DNA from: Clostridiaceae bacterium
GTDB taxonomy: Bacteria; Bacillota; Clostridia; Oscillospirales; Acutalibacteraceae
Reading direction: 5' to 3'
Length of the DNA stretch: 54,937 nt
NCBI GenBank assembly: GCA_016282855.1
Contig: JAEELT010000097.1
Location: 1 to 54,937, forward strand
A model generated the notes under the pieces. It was not told the DNA's origin and did not search any database. It was given only the letters and a program-made list of their open reading frames with translations. The translations under genes were made by a program, and so were the position numbers. Shown here piece after piece: positions 19,307-27,800 of this stretch (positions within the stretch are counted from its first letter, which is position 1; each line of letters starts with the position of its first letter).

Positions 19307-20310
19307 TATCTGCCCTCAAGATGATAGCCGCTGTCTGTTATCTCCAGCATGCCGGCCGCTCCGTCGGTAACGTATACTGTGCCGCCGCCGTCTATGAAAA
19401 CTCCCTCACAGCCGAAAGCTCGGCAAAGCTCCATCCCCTTTTCCGTTCCGAGCACAAAGCACGCGGTTGACAGCGCGTCGCTCAGAGCGCCGCTGCCGGA
19501 TATTATTGTGACCGAAACAAGCCCGTTTGACACGGGGCGGCCCGTTTCGGGGTCAAGTATATGATGATATCTTACTCCGTCTTTTTCAAAGTATCTCTCA
19601 TAACTTCCGCTCGTTGAAACAAAAGAACTGCCTAGGTTAAGCACAGCCATATAGCCCTCGCCGCCCGGGTTCTTTATGCCGACGGTAAAGTCACCCTTGC
19701 CGTAGAGCATTACGCTTCCGCCTACGGAAACAACAGCTCTGTTTATTTTACAGTCTTTGAAAGAGTTGGAAATTTCATCAAGAGCTATTCCTTTGCCCGA
19801 AGCGCCGAAATCAACCGCCACTCCTTCGGGAAATGAAATCTCGCCGTCTCCGACTTTGATTTTATCTGCTCCCGCAGAGGAAAGAGCCTCTTTGAGCTCT
19901 TCATCCGAAGGCACTCTTTCATTATCGGTGCCTATGCCCCATAAATCGCTGACATTGCCGAGCGTGAAATCAAAAGCCCCTGAGCTTTTCTCATAAACCT
20001 CAAGCATGGTCTGAATATACTTCGCGTATTCAGCGGGAACTTTTCCGCCGGCGTTTTTGTTGATGCGGTATGTCAGACTGCTCTCGGAATGGCGGGACAA
20101 AAGCGAGGAGTCAAGATTTCTCGTAATCTCTTCAGCTTTTTCGGCGGCCGCCCGAGCGCCCGGCCCTTTGACCTTTACCGTACTTATGGTATCCATAACC
20201 CAGAAAGTTGACTGCTTCTCTGAGCAACAGGCCGCGTAAACGGCAGCAAAAACAATCGCGCTCACACAGAGCAAGGCGGAAATGAATATCAGCAGGCTCC
20301 TGTTTTTCAT
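19306..20310 (-). CDS. apbE: FAD:protein FMN transferase (ApbE)
   Basis: MDTISTVKV, VDFGASGKGIALDEI, VSVGGSVMLYG, HHILDPETGRPVSNGLVSVTIISGSGALSDALSTACFVLG; start at 20310 after an AGGTTAGT RBS. Confidence 0.94.
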   Translation of the reverse strand: MKNRSLLIFISALLCVSAIVFAAVYAACCSEKQSTFWVMDTISTVKVKGPGARAAAEKAEEITRNLDSSLLSRHSESSLTYRINKNAGGKVPAEYAKYIQTMLEVYEKSSGAFDFTLGNVSDLWGIGTDNERVPSDEELKEALSSAGADKIKVGDGEISFPEGVAVDFGASGKGIALDEISNSFKDCKINRAVVSVGGSVMLYGKGDFTVGIKNPGGEGYMAVLNLGSSFVSTSGSYERYFEKDGVRYHHILDPETGRPVSNGLVSVTIISGSGALSDALSTACFVLGTEKGMELCRAFGCEGVFIDGGGTVYVTDGAAGMLEITDSGYHLEGR

Positions 20311-20341
20311 ACTAACCTCATAATTATTTTTACTCCGTAAT

Positions 20342-20370
20342 ATAATACACCAAAAACGCATTCTTATCAA
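20342..20370 (-). promoter_or_regulatory. Putative promoter of the apbE-rnf operon
   Basis: Minus strand TTGATA (20365-20370), 17 bp, TATTAT (20342-20347). Confidence 0.65.
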
Positions 20371-20389
20371 TATTAAAATAAATAAAATA

Positions 20390-20417
20390 TTGATTTTCTC
20401 ATTAAATAATCTATAAT
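20390..20417 (+). promoter_or_regulatory. Putative promoter of the alcohol dehydrogenase gene
   Basis: TTGATT (20390-20395), 16 bp, TATAAT (20412-20417). Confidence 0.6.
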
Positions 20418-20455
20418 AGATACAGGCAGAAACAATTCATTTCAAGGAGGCTCTT

Positions 20456-21559
20456 ATGACATACGATGTATTTATGCCCGTTAGGTGCATTTACGGCAGG
20501 GATGCTGTAACGGCAAACTCCTCCCTGTTTTCCTCCCTCGGCTCACGCTGCCTGATTGTAACAGGCAAAAATGCCGCGAAAGCCTCGGGCGCGCTTGACG
20601 ACGCCTGCAAAGCGCTTGAAAAAGAAAATATTCCATACAGCATATTTGACGAAATACGGGCGAATCCTCTCATATCCGCCTGCCATAAAGCAGGAGAGCA
20701 GGCAAGGGCTTTCGGAGCGGATTTCATACTCGGCATAGGGGGCGGCTCTCCGCTTGACGCATCAAAGGCCGTTGCGATTTACGCCGCAAACCCCGCGCTC
20801 TCCCCCGCCGACATATATAAAAGAGTTTATGACAACCCTCCTCTGCCCGTCGCTCTTATCGGTACCACGGCAGGCACGGGGAGCGAAGTGACCGCGGTCG
20901 GTGTGCTCACAAACGATGAAACGGGCATCAAGAAGAGCATAAAAGGTCCGGACTGCTATGCTGAAATTTCGTTCTGCGATCCGAAATACACTTATTCCGT
21001 GCCGCGCAGGCAGACTGTTTCAACCGCGCTTGACGCCTTTGCCCACGCAGTTGAAGGCTTTTTCACAGTGAAATGCGAAGGCATTGAAAGACTGTATGCG
21101 GAAAAATGCATACCCGAGCTTTACTCCTGCCTTAAAGAGCTTGCCCGCGCAGACGAGCCCGGAGAGGATGTGCGTGACCGGCTTTATTACGGCTCAATTT
21201 ATGCCGGGCTTGTAATCAACACCTGCGGCACGGCTTTCCCTCACCCTCTCGGTTATGTGCTCACCGAAAATTACGGCGTTTCCCACGGCACGGCCTGCGC
21301 AGCGTTTTTTGCCCCGTTCATTGACCGCTGCGAAAAATTCTCGCCCGAGAAAGCCGCCTGCTTCTTCAGAATGACAGACAATAAAGAAACCGTCAAAGCT
21401 CTTATTGCTTCACTCACGGAACTCGGCGGCATCAAAATTTCGCCCGAACAGGCAAAAATATATTCCGCCAGATGGGCGGAAACAATACCCGGAAACTTCC
21501 TTGCGTCCCCCGGTTCTCTCACAAGAGAAGAAGCGGAAAAAATGCTGACCGAAATATAA
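20456..21559 (+). CDS. Iron-containing alcohol dehydrogenase
   Basis: GIGGGSPLDASKAVAIYA, IGTTAGTGSEVTAVGVLTN, ALDAFAHAVEGFF, TAFPHPLGYVLTENYGVSHGTACA. Confidence 0.94.
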   Translation: MTYDVFMPVRCIYGRDAVTANSSLFSSLGSRCLIVTGKNAAKASGALDDACKALEKENIPYSIFDEIRANPLISACHKAGEQARAFGADFILGIGGGSPLDASKAVAIYAANPALSPADIYKRVYDNPPLPVALIGTTAGTGSEVTAVGVLTNDETGIKKSIKGPDCYAEISFCDPKYTYSVPRRQTVSTALDAFAHAVEGFFTVKCEGIERLYAEKCIPELYSCLKELARADEPGEDVRDRLYYGSIYAGLVINTCGTAFPHPLGYVLTENYGVSHGTACAAFFAPFIDRCEKFSPEKAACFFRMTDNKETVKALIASLTELGGIKISPEQAKIYSARWAETIPGNFLASPGSLTREEAEKMLTEI

Positions 21560-21566
21560 AACATAT

Positions 21567-21622
21567 AAATACCCGGTGCCGGAAAAGCGACAGCAGCTTT
21601 CCTTTATGCGCCGGGTATTTCT
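21567..21622 (+). terminator. Intrinsic terminator after the alcohol dehydrogenase gene
   Basis: AAATACCCGGTGC / GCGCCGGGTATTT stem (one G-T wobble) followed by a T-rich tract. Confidence 0.7.
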
Positions 21623-21722
21623 TTTGTCTGTGTTTTCGCAGGTTTACCCGCGTGAGCCGTTTTTACAGGTCTTTATTCCGGCTTCGGGCCTCATCCGGCA
21701 AAAAGCCGCGTAATAAAAGCAA

Positions 21723-21749
21723 GGAGCCCGGGGCAAAGCCCCGGACTCC
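21723..21749 (-). terminator. Hairpin, probable terminator of the InlB-like repeat protein gene
   Basis: GGAGCCCGGGGC-AAA-GCCCCGGACTCC; minus strand continues TTGCTTTTATT. Confidence 0.6.
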
Positions 21750-21771
21750 GGTATTTGTCTGTATGGGATTA

Positions 21772-22746
21772 TTAATAATAATAATAACCGGGTCTCATAT
21801 AAACTGTATCATGACCGAAAAGTCTCATGATGAAGGAAATGATGTTGCTGATGATGCCCTTCTTGACACCTACTGTGAAATAGGTGGTGGAAGCTTCATC
21901 GATATTGCCTTCTTCGTCAATAACAGCCGCTTTGAAATCCTGCTCCTTGGTAATTCTGTCGGGGAGCTCATATTTGAGTTCACCGGTACCCTGCGCAAGA
22001 ATATTGTCATATTTGTCCATAAGAACAACTTCGCTGCCTTCGGGAACGTCAAAACCTTCAACGATAACAACTACATTGAAGTTTCTGTAAGCTTTCTGAT
22101 ATGAGGGAACTGCAACATAACCATGTATCTCGTCATATTTAGCGTTAACAGTGAGGTCATTAAAGCTGATTTCATAGTCTTCCCAGTAACCGTAAAAGCC
22201 CTCTTTTTCGGGAACTTCGGGCACTTCAATATCATCAATTGTCTCAGCGGTGAAGGTCTGGGTGGATACAGTCTCGCCGTCAGCAACGAAAGTGATGGTG
22301 TACTCTTCTGCGGTGTAGATTGCGTTGATGGTGATGTCGGCAAGCTCAAGCTCATACTCTTCCCACTCACCGGTGTAGCCGGCCTTCTCGGGAACTGCGG
22401 GAGCTTCAACACTGTCCTTGGTCTCAACGTTGAACTGAACTCTCTCAACTACGGAACCATCGGCAACGAAGGTTGCAAAGTAAGCGATGGGAGAGTAAAC
22501 AGCGTTGATGGTGATATCCTCGTCACCGAGTGTGTAGCTTTCCCAATAGCCGTAATAACCCTCTTTTTCGGGTACTTCGGGCTCATCGCCGAGAAGCTTG
22601 AAGGGAACAGCCTCAACTATTTCGCCGTCTGCCATAAAGGTGGCTGTGTGTACGCTGTCGTCTGTTACTGCGACTGCCGAGAAGCCGAATGATGCGACCA
22701 TCAGCATTGCAAGCAGAACGGCCAGCGCTCTTCTGCATGTTTTCAT
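21772..22746 (-). CDS. Secreted protein with three InlB-like (Listeria-Bacteroides) repeats
   Basis: Signal peptide MKTCRRALAVLLAMLMVASFGFSAVAV; three copies of (A)TFxADGxxVxxxxFxxxxxxxxxVPExPEKxGYxGxWExYxLxxxDITINAxY; RBS AAAGGAG before ATG 22746. Confidence 0.8.
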   Translation of the reverse strand: MKTCRRALAVLLAMLMVASFGFSAVAVTDDSVHTATFMADGEIVEAVPFKLLGDEPEVPEKEGYYGYWESYTLGDEDITINAVYSPIAYFATFVADGSVVERVQFNVETKDSVEAPAVPEKAGYTGEWEEYELELADITINAIYTAEEYTITFVADGETVSTQTFTAETIDDIEVPEVPEKEGFYGYWEDYEISFNDLTVNAKYDEIHGYVAVPSYQKAYRNFNVVVIVEGFDVPEGSEVVLMDKYDNILAQGTGELKYELPDRITKEQDFKAAVIDEEGNIDEASTTYFTVGVKKGIISNIISFIMRLFGHDTVYMRPGYYYY

Positions 22747-22809
22747 GTTCTTTCTCCTTTGCTTTTTCTTTTTTTCATCACAACTTTGAGCCATTCAAAG
22801 TTCTGTAAT

Positions 22810-22838
22810 ATACTATCATAATTGTTAATTTTTTTCAA
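22810..22838 (-). promoter_or_regulatory. Putative promoter of the InlB-like repeat protein gene
   Basis: Minus strand TTGAAA (22833-22838), 17 bp, TAGTAT (22810-22815). Confidence 0.5.
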
Positions 22839-22972
22839 TAGTTTTTTGTCTTTTTTTCGAAAAAAACGGAACAATTATGTCGGAATATACAACTGTGAAA
22901 CACCGGTCTCAAGCATATCAAGGAAAGCGCCCGCGACAGTTTGCGAGTTCCTTTTATTTATAAGCAATTCAA

Positions 22973-23022
22973 AGAAAAAACTCGGCGGGTCTGCAGGGCT
23001 TTCAAGCCCCCGCAGACCCGCC
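22973..23022 (-). terminator. Intrinsic terminator after apgM
   Basis: GGCGGGTCTGC-AGGGCT ttca AGCCCCC-GCAGACCCGCC; minus strand followed by GAGTTTTTTCTTTG. Confidence 0.8.
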
Positions 23023-23033
23023 GCGGTTCATAT

Positions 23034-24254
23034 TCAATTATCGTTTCTGAGGAAAATACCCATAAGATCGGGCCCGTGCTCAATAAAATCTCCTGAAGCC
23101 GCGGCGGTGAGCTCATTTACCGAGTCAATCCCGGAATCAATTTCACCTTTTTTATGGTAAATCATAAACGGCACAGGGTCTCTCGCGTGTGTCATTGTGA
23201 CTATCGGAGTCGGGTGATCGGGAAGAATCATTATTTTGTAATCTTCACCGCAGTTATCAAGATAGCCGAGCAGCACGGGGAGAACCTTTTCATCGATGAG
23301 CTCGATGGATCTCACCTTGTTTTCCGGCTCGTTTCTGTGCCCGCACTCATCGGGAGCCTCAAAATGGAGATAGACAAAATCGGCACCGTTTTTCCACTCT
23401 TCAACAGCGGCGTTTGCCTTGCCCTCAAAGTTTGTGTCTATGTAGCCGGTTGCGCCCTCAACCTCGGGGGTGTTCATACCCGCGCATATACCTATGCCTT
23501 TAAGAAGGTCAACCGCCGAAATGATGCTGCCTCTGAGGCCTCTGAGCTTTTCAAAGGATTCAAGCGAGGGCTTGCCGCCCTCACCCCAGAGCCAGATTGA
23601 GTTTGCGGGCCGCTTGCCCTCTGAAATTCTCTTCTGATTCACGGGATGGTTTTTGAGGAAGTCATAGCTTTCTTTCATCATTCCGATGAGCTTTGCGGCA
23701 TTGGGGGATGACGAAAGATGCTCTCCTATAACCTTTCCGGAAATATCGTGAGGAGGCGTCATATTGCCGAGGTCGGTTGTGCCGTTATTCACTATAAGGC
23801 AGTGGCGGTAGCTGACGCCGCTGTAAAACGCGAACTCTTCGTTGCCGAAATGCTCCTGAACGCTTTTAATAATTTCGGCCGCCTCCGCGGTGGAAATATC
23901 GCCCGCGGAATAGTCAACCATGGTCTTTTCTTCGTATTTTTCTTCGCCGCTGAGTGTGACAAGGTTGCATCTGAGCGACACATCCGTATCCTTCATTTTT
24001 ACGCCGATGCTCACCGCTTCAAGCGGAGAGCGGCCCGTGTAACATACAGCGGGGTCATAACCGAGCACGCTGAGGTTGGCAACATCCGAGCCGGGCTTGA
24101 GGCCGTCGGCAACCGTCCTGACCATACCCACTCTGCCCTTTTTGCCGAGAGAATCAAAGACAGGCTTTTCGGCTACCTGCATAGGGGTTTTGCCGTTAAG
24201 GGCGGGCACGGGATAATCCGCCATGCCGTCGTAAAGAACCACTGCGTATTTCAT
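23034..24254 (-). CDS. apgM: Cofactor-independent phosphoglycerate mutase, ApgM type
   Basis: VVLYDGMADYPVPALNGKTPMQVAEKP, GLKPGSDVANLSVLGYDP, LPDHPTPIVTMTHARDPVPFMIY. Confidence 0.93.
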   Translation of the reverse strand: MKYAVVLYDGMADYPVPALNGKTPMQVAEKPVFDSLGKKGRVGMVRTVADGLKPGSDVANLSVLGYDPAVCYTGRSPLEAVSIGVKMKDTDVSLRCNLVTLSGEEKYEEKTMVDYSAGDISTAEAAEIIKSVQEHFGNEEFAFYSGVSYRHCLIVNNGTTDLGNMTPPHDISGKVIGEHLSSSPNAAKLIGMMKESYDFLKNHPVNQKRISEGKRPANSIWLWGEGGKPSLESFEKLRGLRGSIISAVDLLKGIGICAGMNTPEVEGATGYIDTNFEGKANAAVEEWKNGADFVYLHFEAPDECGHRNEPENKVRSIELIDEKVLPVLLGYLDNCGEDYKIMILPDHPTPIVTMTHARDPVPFMIYHKKGEIDSGIDSVNELTAAASGDFIEHGPDLMGIFLRNDN

Positions 24255-24535
24255 TTGTTTTCCCCGTCCCGATTATCATTCTTTTTGCGGTTTTTGCCGC
24301 CTTTGTTCTTTGCCTTTGACGATGCGGCAACGCACACTGCCGCCACAATAAGCGCGAGCACGGCTACAATGGCAAAAATAATTATTTTATCATTGCTTCC
24401 GGTAGCGGGCGCGGGTGCTGCAGAAGCCTCGGGGCCTTCGGCAAGGGCATAAATAGCCACCGTAACCACTCCGAGCACAAGCAGGGCGCACATAACAATC
24501 GCAATTATTCTTGTAATGATGTTTTTCTTTTTCAT
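24251..24535 (-). CDS. Small membrane protein: signal peptide, ~15-residue linker, APATG, TM, basic tail
   Basis: MKKKNIITRIIAIVMCALLVLGVVTVAIYALAEGPEASAAPAPATGSNDKIIIFAIVAVLALIVAAVCVAASSKAKNKGGKNRKK; GGAG RBS before ATG 24535; ATGA overlap with apgM. Confidence 0.75.
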   Translation of the reverse strand: MKKKNIITRIIAIVMCALLVLGVVTVAIYALAEGPEASAAPAPATGSNDKIIIFAIVAVLALIVAAVCVAASSKAKNKGGKNRKKNDNRDGENK

Positions 24536-24549
24536 CAGGTCCGGTCTCC

Positions 24550-26265
24550 TTACTTCAGAAGGGATTTCATAGCTTCGCCTATTGAGTCGGCAATCGCGCA
24601 TGCCTTATCGCGGCTCTCGCCTGTTCCCGTAATGTAAATTTTTATTTTCGGCTCTGTGCCTGAGGGTCTCATTATAACGAAGTTTCCGTCCGGCAGCTCA
24701 TAGGCAAGCACATTTGATTTGGGCAGCGTGATGGCTTCCTTTGCTCCGGTGCGGTTGTCCGTTATTTCGCTTGTGTTGTAATTATAGTGCTTCAGCACTT
24801 CATAGCCCGCAATGGATTCAGGGGGATTTGCGGCGGTGTCGGACATAATCTGAGCCATTTTAGCCATACCGTCGGCGCCCTCATAGACAAAGTTGAGCAG
24901 CTTGTTGCTGAAAAATCCGAATTCCTCGTAGAGCTCCTCGAGCACATCGGCGAGCGTCTTGCCGAGGGACTTATAATAGGCCGTCATTTCGCATATCATG
25001 AGAGATGCGGCAACCGCGTCCTTATCCTTTGCGTGAGTACCTATAAGATAGCCGTAGCTCTCCTCAAAGCCGATGACAAAATCATCCTTCTTCCCCTGAG
25101 ACTCAAGCCCGGTGATTACTTCGCCTATATACTTGAAGCCTGTGAGAACGTCAACAAGCGTCGCTCCGTATTTTGCGCAGATACGGTCAACAAGTTTAGT
25201 GGAAACAAAGGATTTGACAACAACGGGATTCTCCGGCAGCGTGCCGAGTGCCTTTCTCTGCGAAAGGAGATAATTCACAAGCAGGGCGCCTATGTCATTG
25301 CCCGTGAGCAAAACATATTCGTCACCGGTAAGCACCGCCGTGCCTACTCTGTCACAGTCGGGATCCGTGGCAAGGAGCAAATCGGCTTTGAACTCTTTTG
25401 TCATTTCAAGCCCGCATTCGAACACCTGGCGGATTTCGGGATTGGGATATGGGCAGGTGGGGAATGTGCCGTCGGGGAGCTCCTGTTCCGGCACGACTCT
25501 TATATTTTTATAACCGGCTCTGTCAAGCACGGTCCTTACGGGAATATTGCCCGTGCCGTTAAGGGGTGAGTAGATGATTTTCACATCGCTCTGAGCGGCG
25601 ATTTCGGGATGAAGAGGTCTTGAAAGGCAGAGATCGTAATACTCCTCGATTATTTCGTCGGGAATATATTCTATGAGCCCCTTTGCGCGCGCCTCGTCAA
25701 AATCCATGCTCTTAATACCGCCGAACATATCGGTTTTGCAGATGTATTCATAAGTCTGCGCCGCAGCTTCCTCGGTCATCTGATAGCCCCTGGGGTCATA
25801 GCATTTGTAGCCGTTGTACTTGGAAGGATTATGGCTCGCGGTGATTACGATACCGCTTTGACAGGAGAGCCTCATGACAGCGTAAGACACAAACGGAGTG
25901 GGCATAAGGCGGCTGTACATATATACTTTTATGCCGTTTGCGGCAAGGATTTTTGCGCTTTCAACGGCAAAATCTTCGGATTTGATTCTGGAGTCATAGC
26001 CTATGGCAACGCTTGCCGAATCATATTTGCCGTTCAGATAATCCGAAAGGCCCTGGGTCGCCCTGCCGACTGTGTAGATATTCATCCTGTTTGTGCCGGC
26101 TCCGAGCACTCCCCTGAGGCCGGCGGTGCCGAACTCGAGATTGCGGTAAAACCTGTCAAGTATTTCATCATCGTTGCCTGAAACAGCCAGCAGCTCGCCG
26201 TGCAGTTCTTCGTTTCCTTCGGTACCTTTGAGCCACTGAGCGTACAGCTCTTTCACATTGTTCAT
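24550..26265 (-). CDS. pgm: Phosphoglucomutase/phosphomannomutase (alpha-PGM family)
   Basis: GTAGLRGVLGAGTNRMN, IVITASHNPSKYNGYKCYDPRG, DPDCDRVGTAV, RPSGTEPKIKIYI; AGGAGG RBS favours start 26265. Confidence 0.95.
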   Translation of the reverse strand: MNNVKELYAQWLKGTEGNEELHGELLAVSGNDDEILDRFYRNLEFGTAGLRGVLGAGTNRMNIYTVGRATQGLSDYLNGKYDSASVAIGYDSRIKSEDFAVESAKILAANGIKVYMYSRLMPTPFVSYAVMRLSCQSGIVITASHNPSKYNGYKCYDPRGYQMTEEAAAQTYEYICKTDMFGGIKSMDFDEARAKGLIEYIPDEIIEEYYDLCLSRPLHPEIAAQSDVKIIYSPLNGTGNIPVRTVLDRAGYKNIRVVPEQELPDGTFPTCPYPNPEIRQVFECGLEMTKEFKADLLLATDPDCDRVGTAVLTGDEYVLLTGNDIGALLVNYLLSQRKALGTLPENPVVVKSFVSTKLVDRICAKYGATLVDVLTGFKYIGEVITGLESQGKKDDFVIGFEESYGYLIGTHAKDKDAVAASLMICEMTAYYKSLGKTLADVLEELYEEFGFFSNKLLNFVYEGADGMAKMAQIMSDTAANPPESIAGYEVLKHYNYNTSEITDNRTGAKEAITLPKSNVLAYELPDGNFVIMRPSGTEPKIKIYITGTGESRDKACAIADSIGEAMKSLLK

Positions 26266-26280
26266 TCTCTGCACCTCCTG

Positions 26281-26321
26281 AAAAAAATTCCACCCTTTAT
26301 TTTATATCATAAAGGGCGGAA
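26281..26321 (-). terminator. Intrinsic terminator after the metallophosphoesterase gene
   Basis: Minus strand TTCCGCCCTTTAT/ATAAAGGGTGGAA stem followed by TTTTTTT. Confidence 0.8.
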
Positions 26322-26356
26322 TGTCAAGATTCCGTATGCCGTTTAAAAGCTTCAGA

Positions 26357-27562
26357 TTAAAGAGAAGCAAAGAAATCAACCACCACGCTGACGAGGCTGA
26401 CTATGAGGTTTTTCGCATATGACAGGTATGCGGCGGGTGCGTCCTGCGCATTGCCGTCGGGAGTGTCAACCTGCTTCTCAAAATGAGCGTCGCCGCTTCT
26501 GACACTTCCCTCGTAAGTGTATAAATCGTTTTCATAGCTGTATATGTCATCTTCATAAAGTGTGATAAGCCGGTAGCCGTAGGGCCCTTTTTTTGCCATT
26601 TCAGCGCCGTAATTGAAGCCCATCTCTATGCCGTCATACGTGCCTGTGAAGCCCTCAACATGTTGATGCCCGAAATAAGCTCCTATCACATCACCCTGCT
26701 CTTTCCAAGCGCGGAATTCCTCGGTGGGTTCACAGGGCGGGTAGGCAAAATAGTTTCTGCCGGATGCGGTTTCGGGATTAAGGCGGTAAAACTTAGTACC
26801 CTTTGCTTTTGCACCGCTGTCAAACGGGCTGCACTCAACAAAAAGATTGCCTATATCATCCGCCTGTATGTGCTGAAAAACAAAAGCGGGTACGGGCTTG
26901 CCGCCGTTTCTTGCGGTCAATGCGTCACAGGCGGATCTGTACCACTCTATCTGGTCGGAATTGAGCCCGTGTCTGCCGGTGTCCATAATCCAGAGATTGA
27001 ATTTGTCTGAGACGCCGGAGCCGCCGATTTCAAGGTGATAATCAATCCGTCCCTCCCCGTCATCGCTTTCGTCAAACGTGAGGCAGTTTGAATACTCCGA
27101 ATAATATGCAAGCCACTGCTCATTTGATATGCCGGCTTTATAGTCGTTATTTCCCTGCACAAGAGCAAAGGGAACGCCCGATTCCTGAAAAACGGAAAGA
27201 ACGGGAGCGATTGCTTTTTCCACGTTTTCACGCGTCTTTTCGGCATCAATTTTTCCGAAACTCTTCACAACGACTCCGTCTCTGAAAGGCTCGTCATCCG
27301 TGAAAAAATCAATGGGTCTTGTGTCCTCAATCAGGTCGCCCGTAAAAACAATAAGGTCGGGCTTTGTCTCCTCAATCGCCTTTGATATCAGATTGAGCAT
27401 ATCGGGCGAGGGATGATGGTCATCCTGCGTGTCTGAGAGAACAAGTATCCTGAATTTGCCGTCTCTGAATTTCAGCGGTGAAGCTCCCTGCGCCGAATAT
27501 GAAGCCGTGCCGAGTGAAAAAATCATCACAAGCGAGCAGACCAGCGCAATCATCTTTTTCAT
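26357..27562 (-). CDS. Secreted calcineurin-like metallophosphoesterase with hydrophobic C-terminus
   Basis: Signal peptide; LVLSDTQDDHH, DLIVFTGDLIED, LVQGNND, GHQHVEG metallophosphoesterase motifs. Confidence 0.9.
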   Translation of the reverse strand: MKKMIALVCSLVMIFSLGTASYSAQGASPLKFRDGKFRILVLSDTQDDHHPSPDMLNLISKAIEETKPDLIVFTGDLIEDTRPIDFFTDDEPFRDGVVVKSFGKIDAEKTRENVEKAIAPVLSVFQESGVPFALVQGNNDYKAGISNEQWLAYYSEYSNCLTFDESDDGEGRIDYHLEIGGSGVSDKFNLWIMDTGRHGLNSDQIEWYRSACDALTARNGGKPVPAFVFQHIQADDIGNLFVECSPFDSGAKAKGTKFYRLNPETASGRNYFAYPPCEPTEEFRAWKEQGDVIGAYFGHQHVEGFTGTYDGIEMGFNYGAEMAKKGPYGYRLITLYEDDIYSYENDLYTYEGSVRSGDAHFEKQVDTPDGNAQDAPAAYLSYAKNLIVSLVSVVVDFFASL

Positions 27563-27600
27563 ACAGTTTCATCTCCTGTCACATAATATTTTACAGCGCA

Positions 27601-27629
27601 ATTATATCATTTTTGCGTATTTTTTTCAA
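27601..27629 (-). promoter_or_regulatory. Putative promoter of the metallophosphoesterase gene
   Basis: Minus strand TTGAAA (27624-27629), 17 bp, TATAAT (27601-27606). Confidence 0.6.
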
Positions 27630-27701
27630 CAGACATTTCTGCAGTTCGCGTCCGTTTCCGCATTCCGTTACCCCTGAGATAATCGCTTTTTAATAAAAAA
27701 C

Positions 27702-27730
27702 TTGCAATATTTTAATATATATAGTATAAT
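27702..27730 (+). promoter_or_regulatory. Putative promoter of the cysteine desulfurase-thiI genes
   Basis: TTGCAA (27702-27707), 17 bp, TATAAT (27725-27730). Confidence 0.65.
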
Positions 27731-27800
27731 ACGCTATATATGCACCCATAATATTGAATTTTGATTGCTGTGAGGATAACATCCGGCAACGGAGAAAGCT

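Noticed and set aside
21660-21770. Possible small RNA or riboswitch between the alcohol dehydrogenase and the InlB-like gene
   Set aside because: The visible structure is explained by the two convergent terminators; no known aptamer signature seen.
23718-24569. Long plus-strand ORFs opposite apgM and pgm (e.g. 23718-24452, 24787-25569)
   Set aside because: Both are fully antisense to conserved enzymes and show no family motifs.
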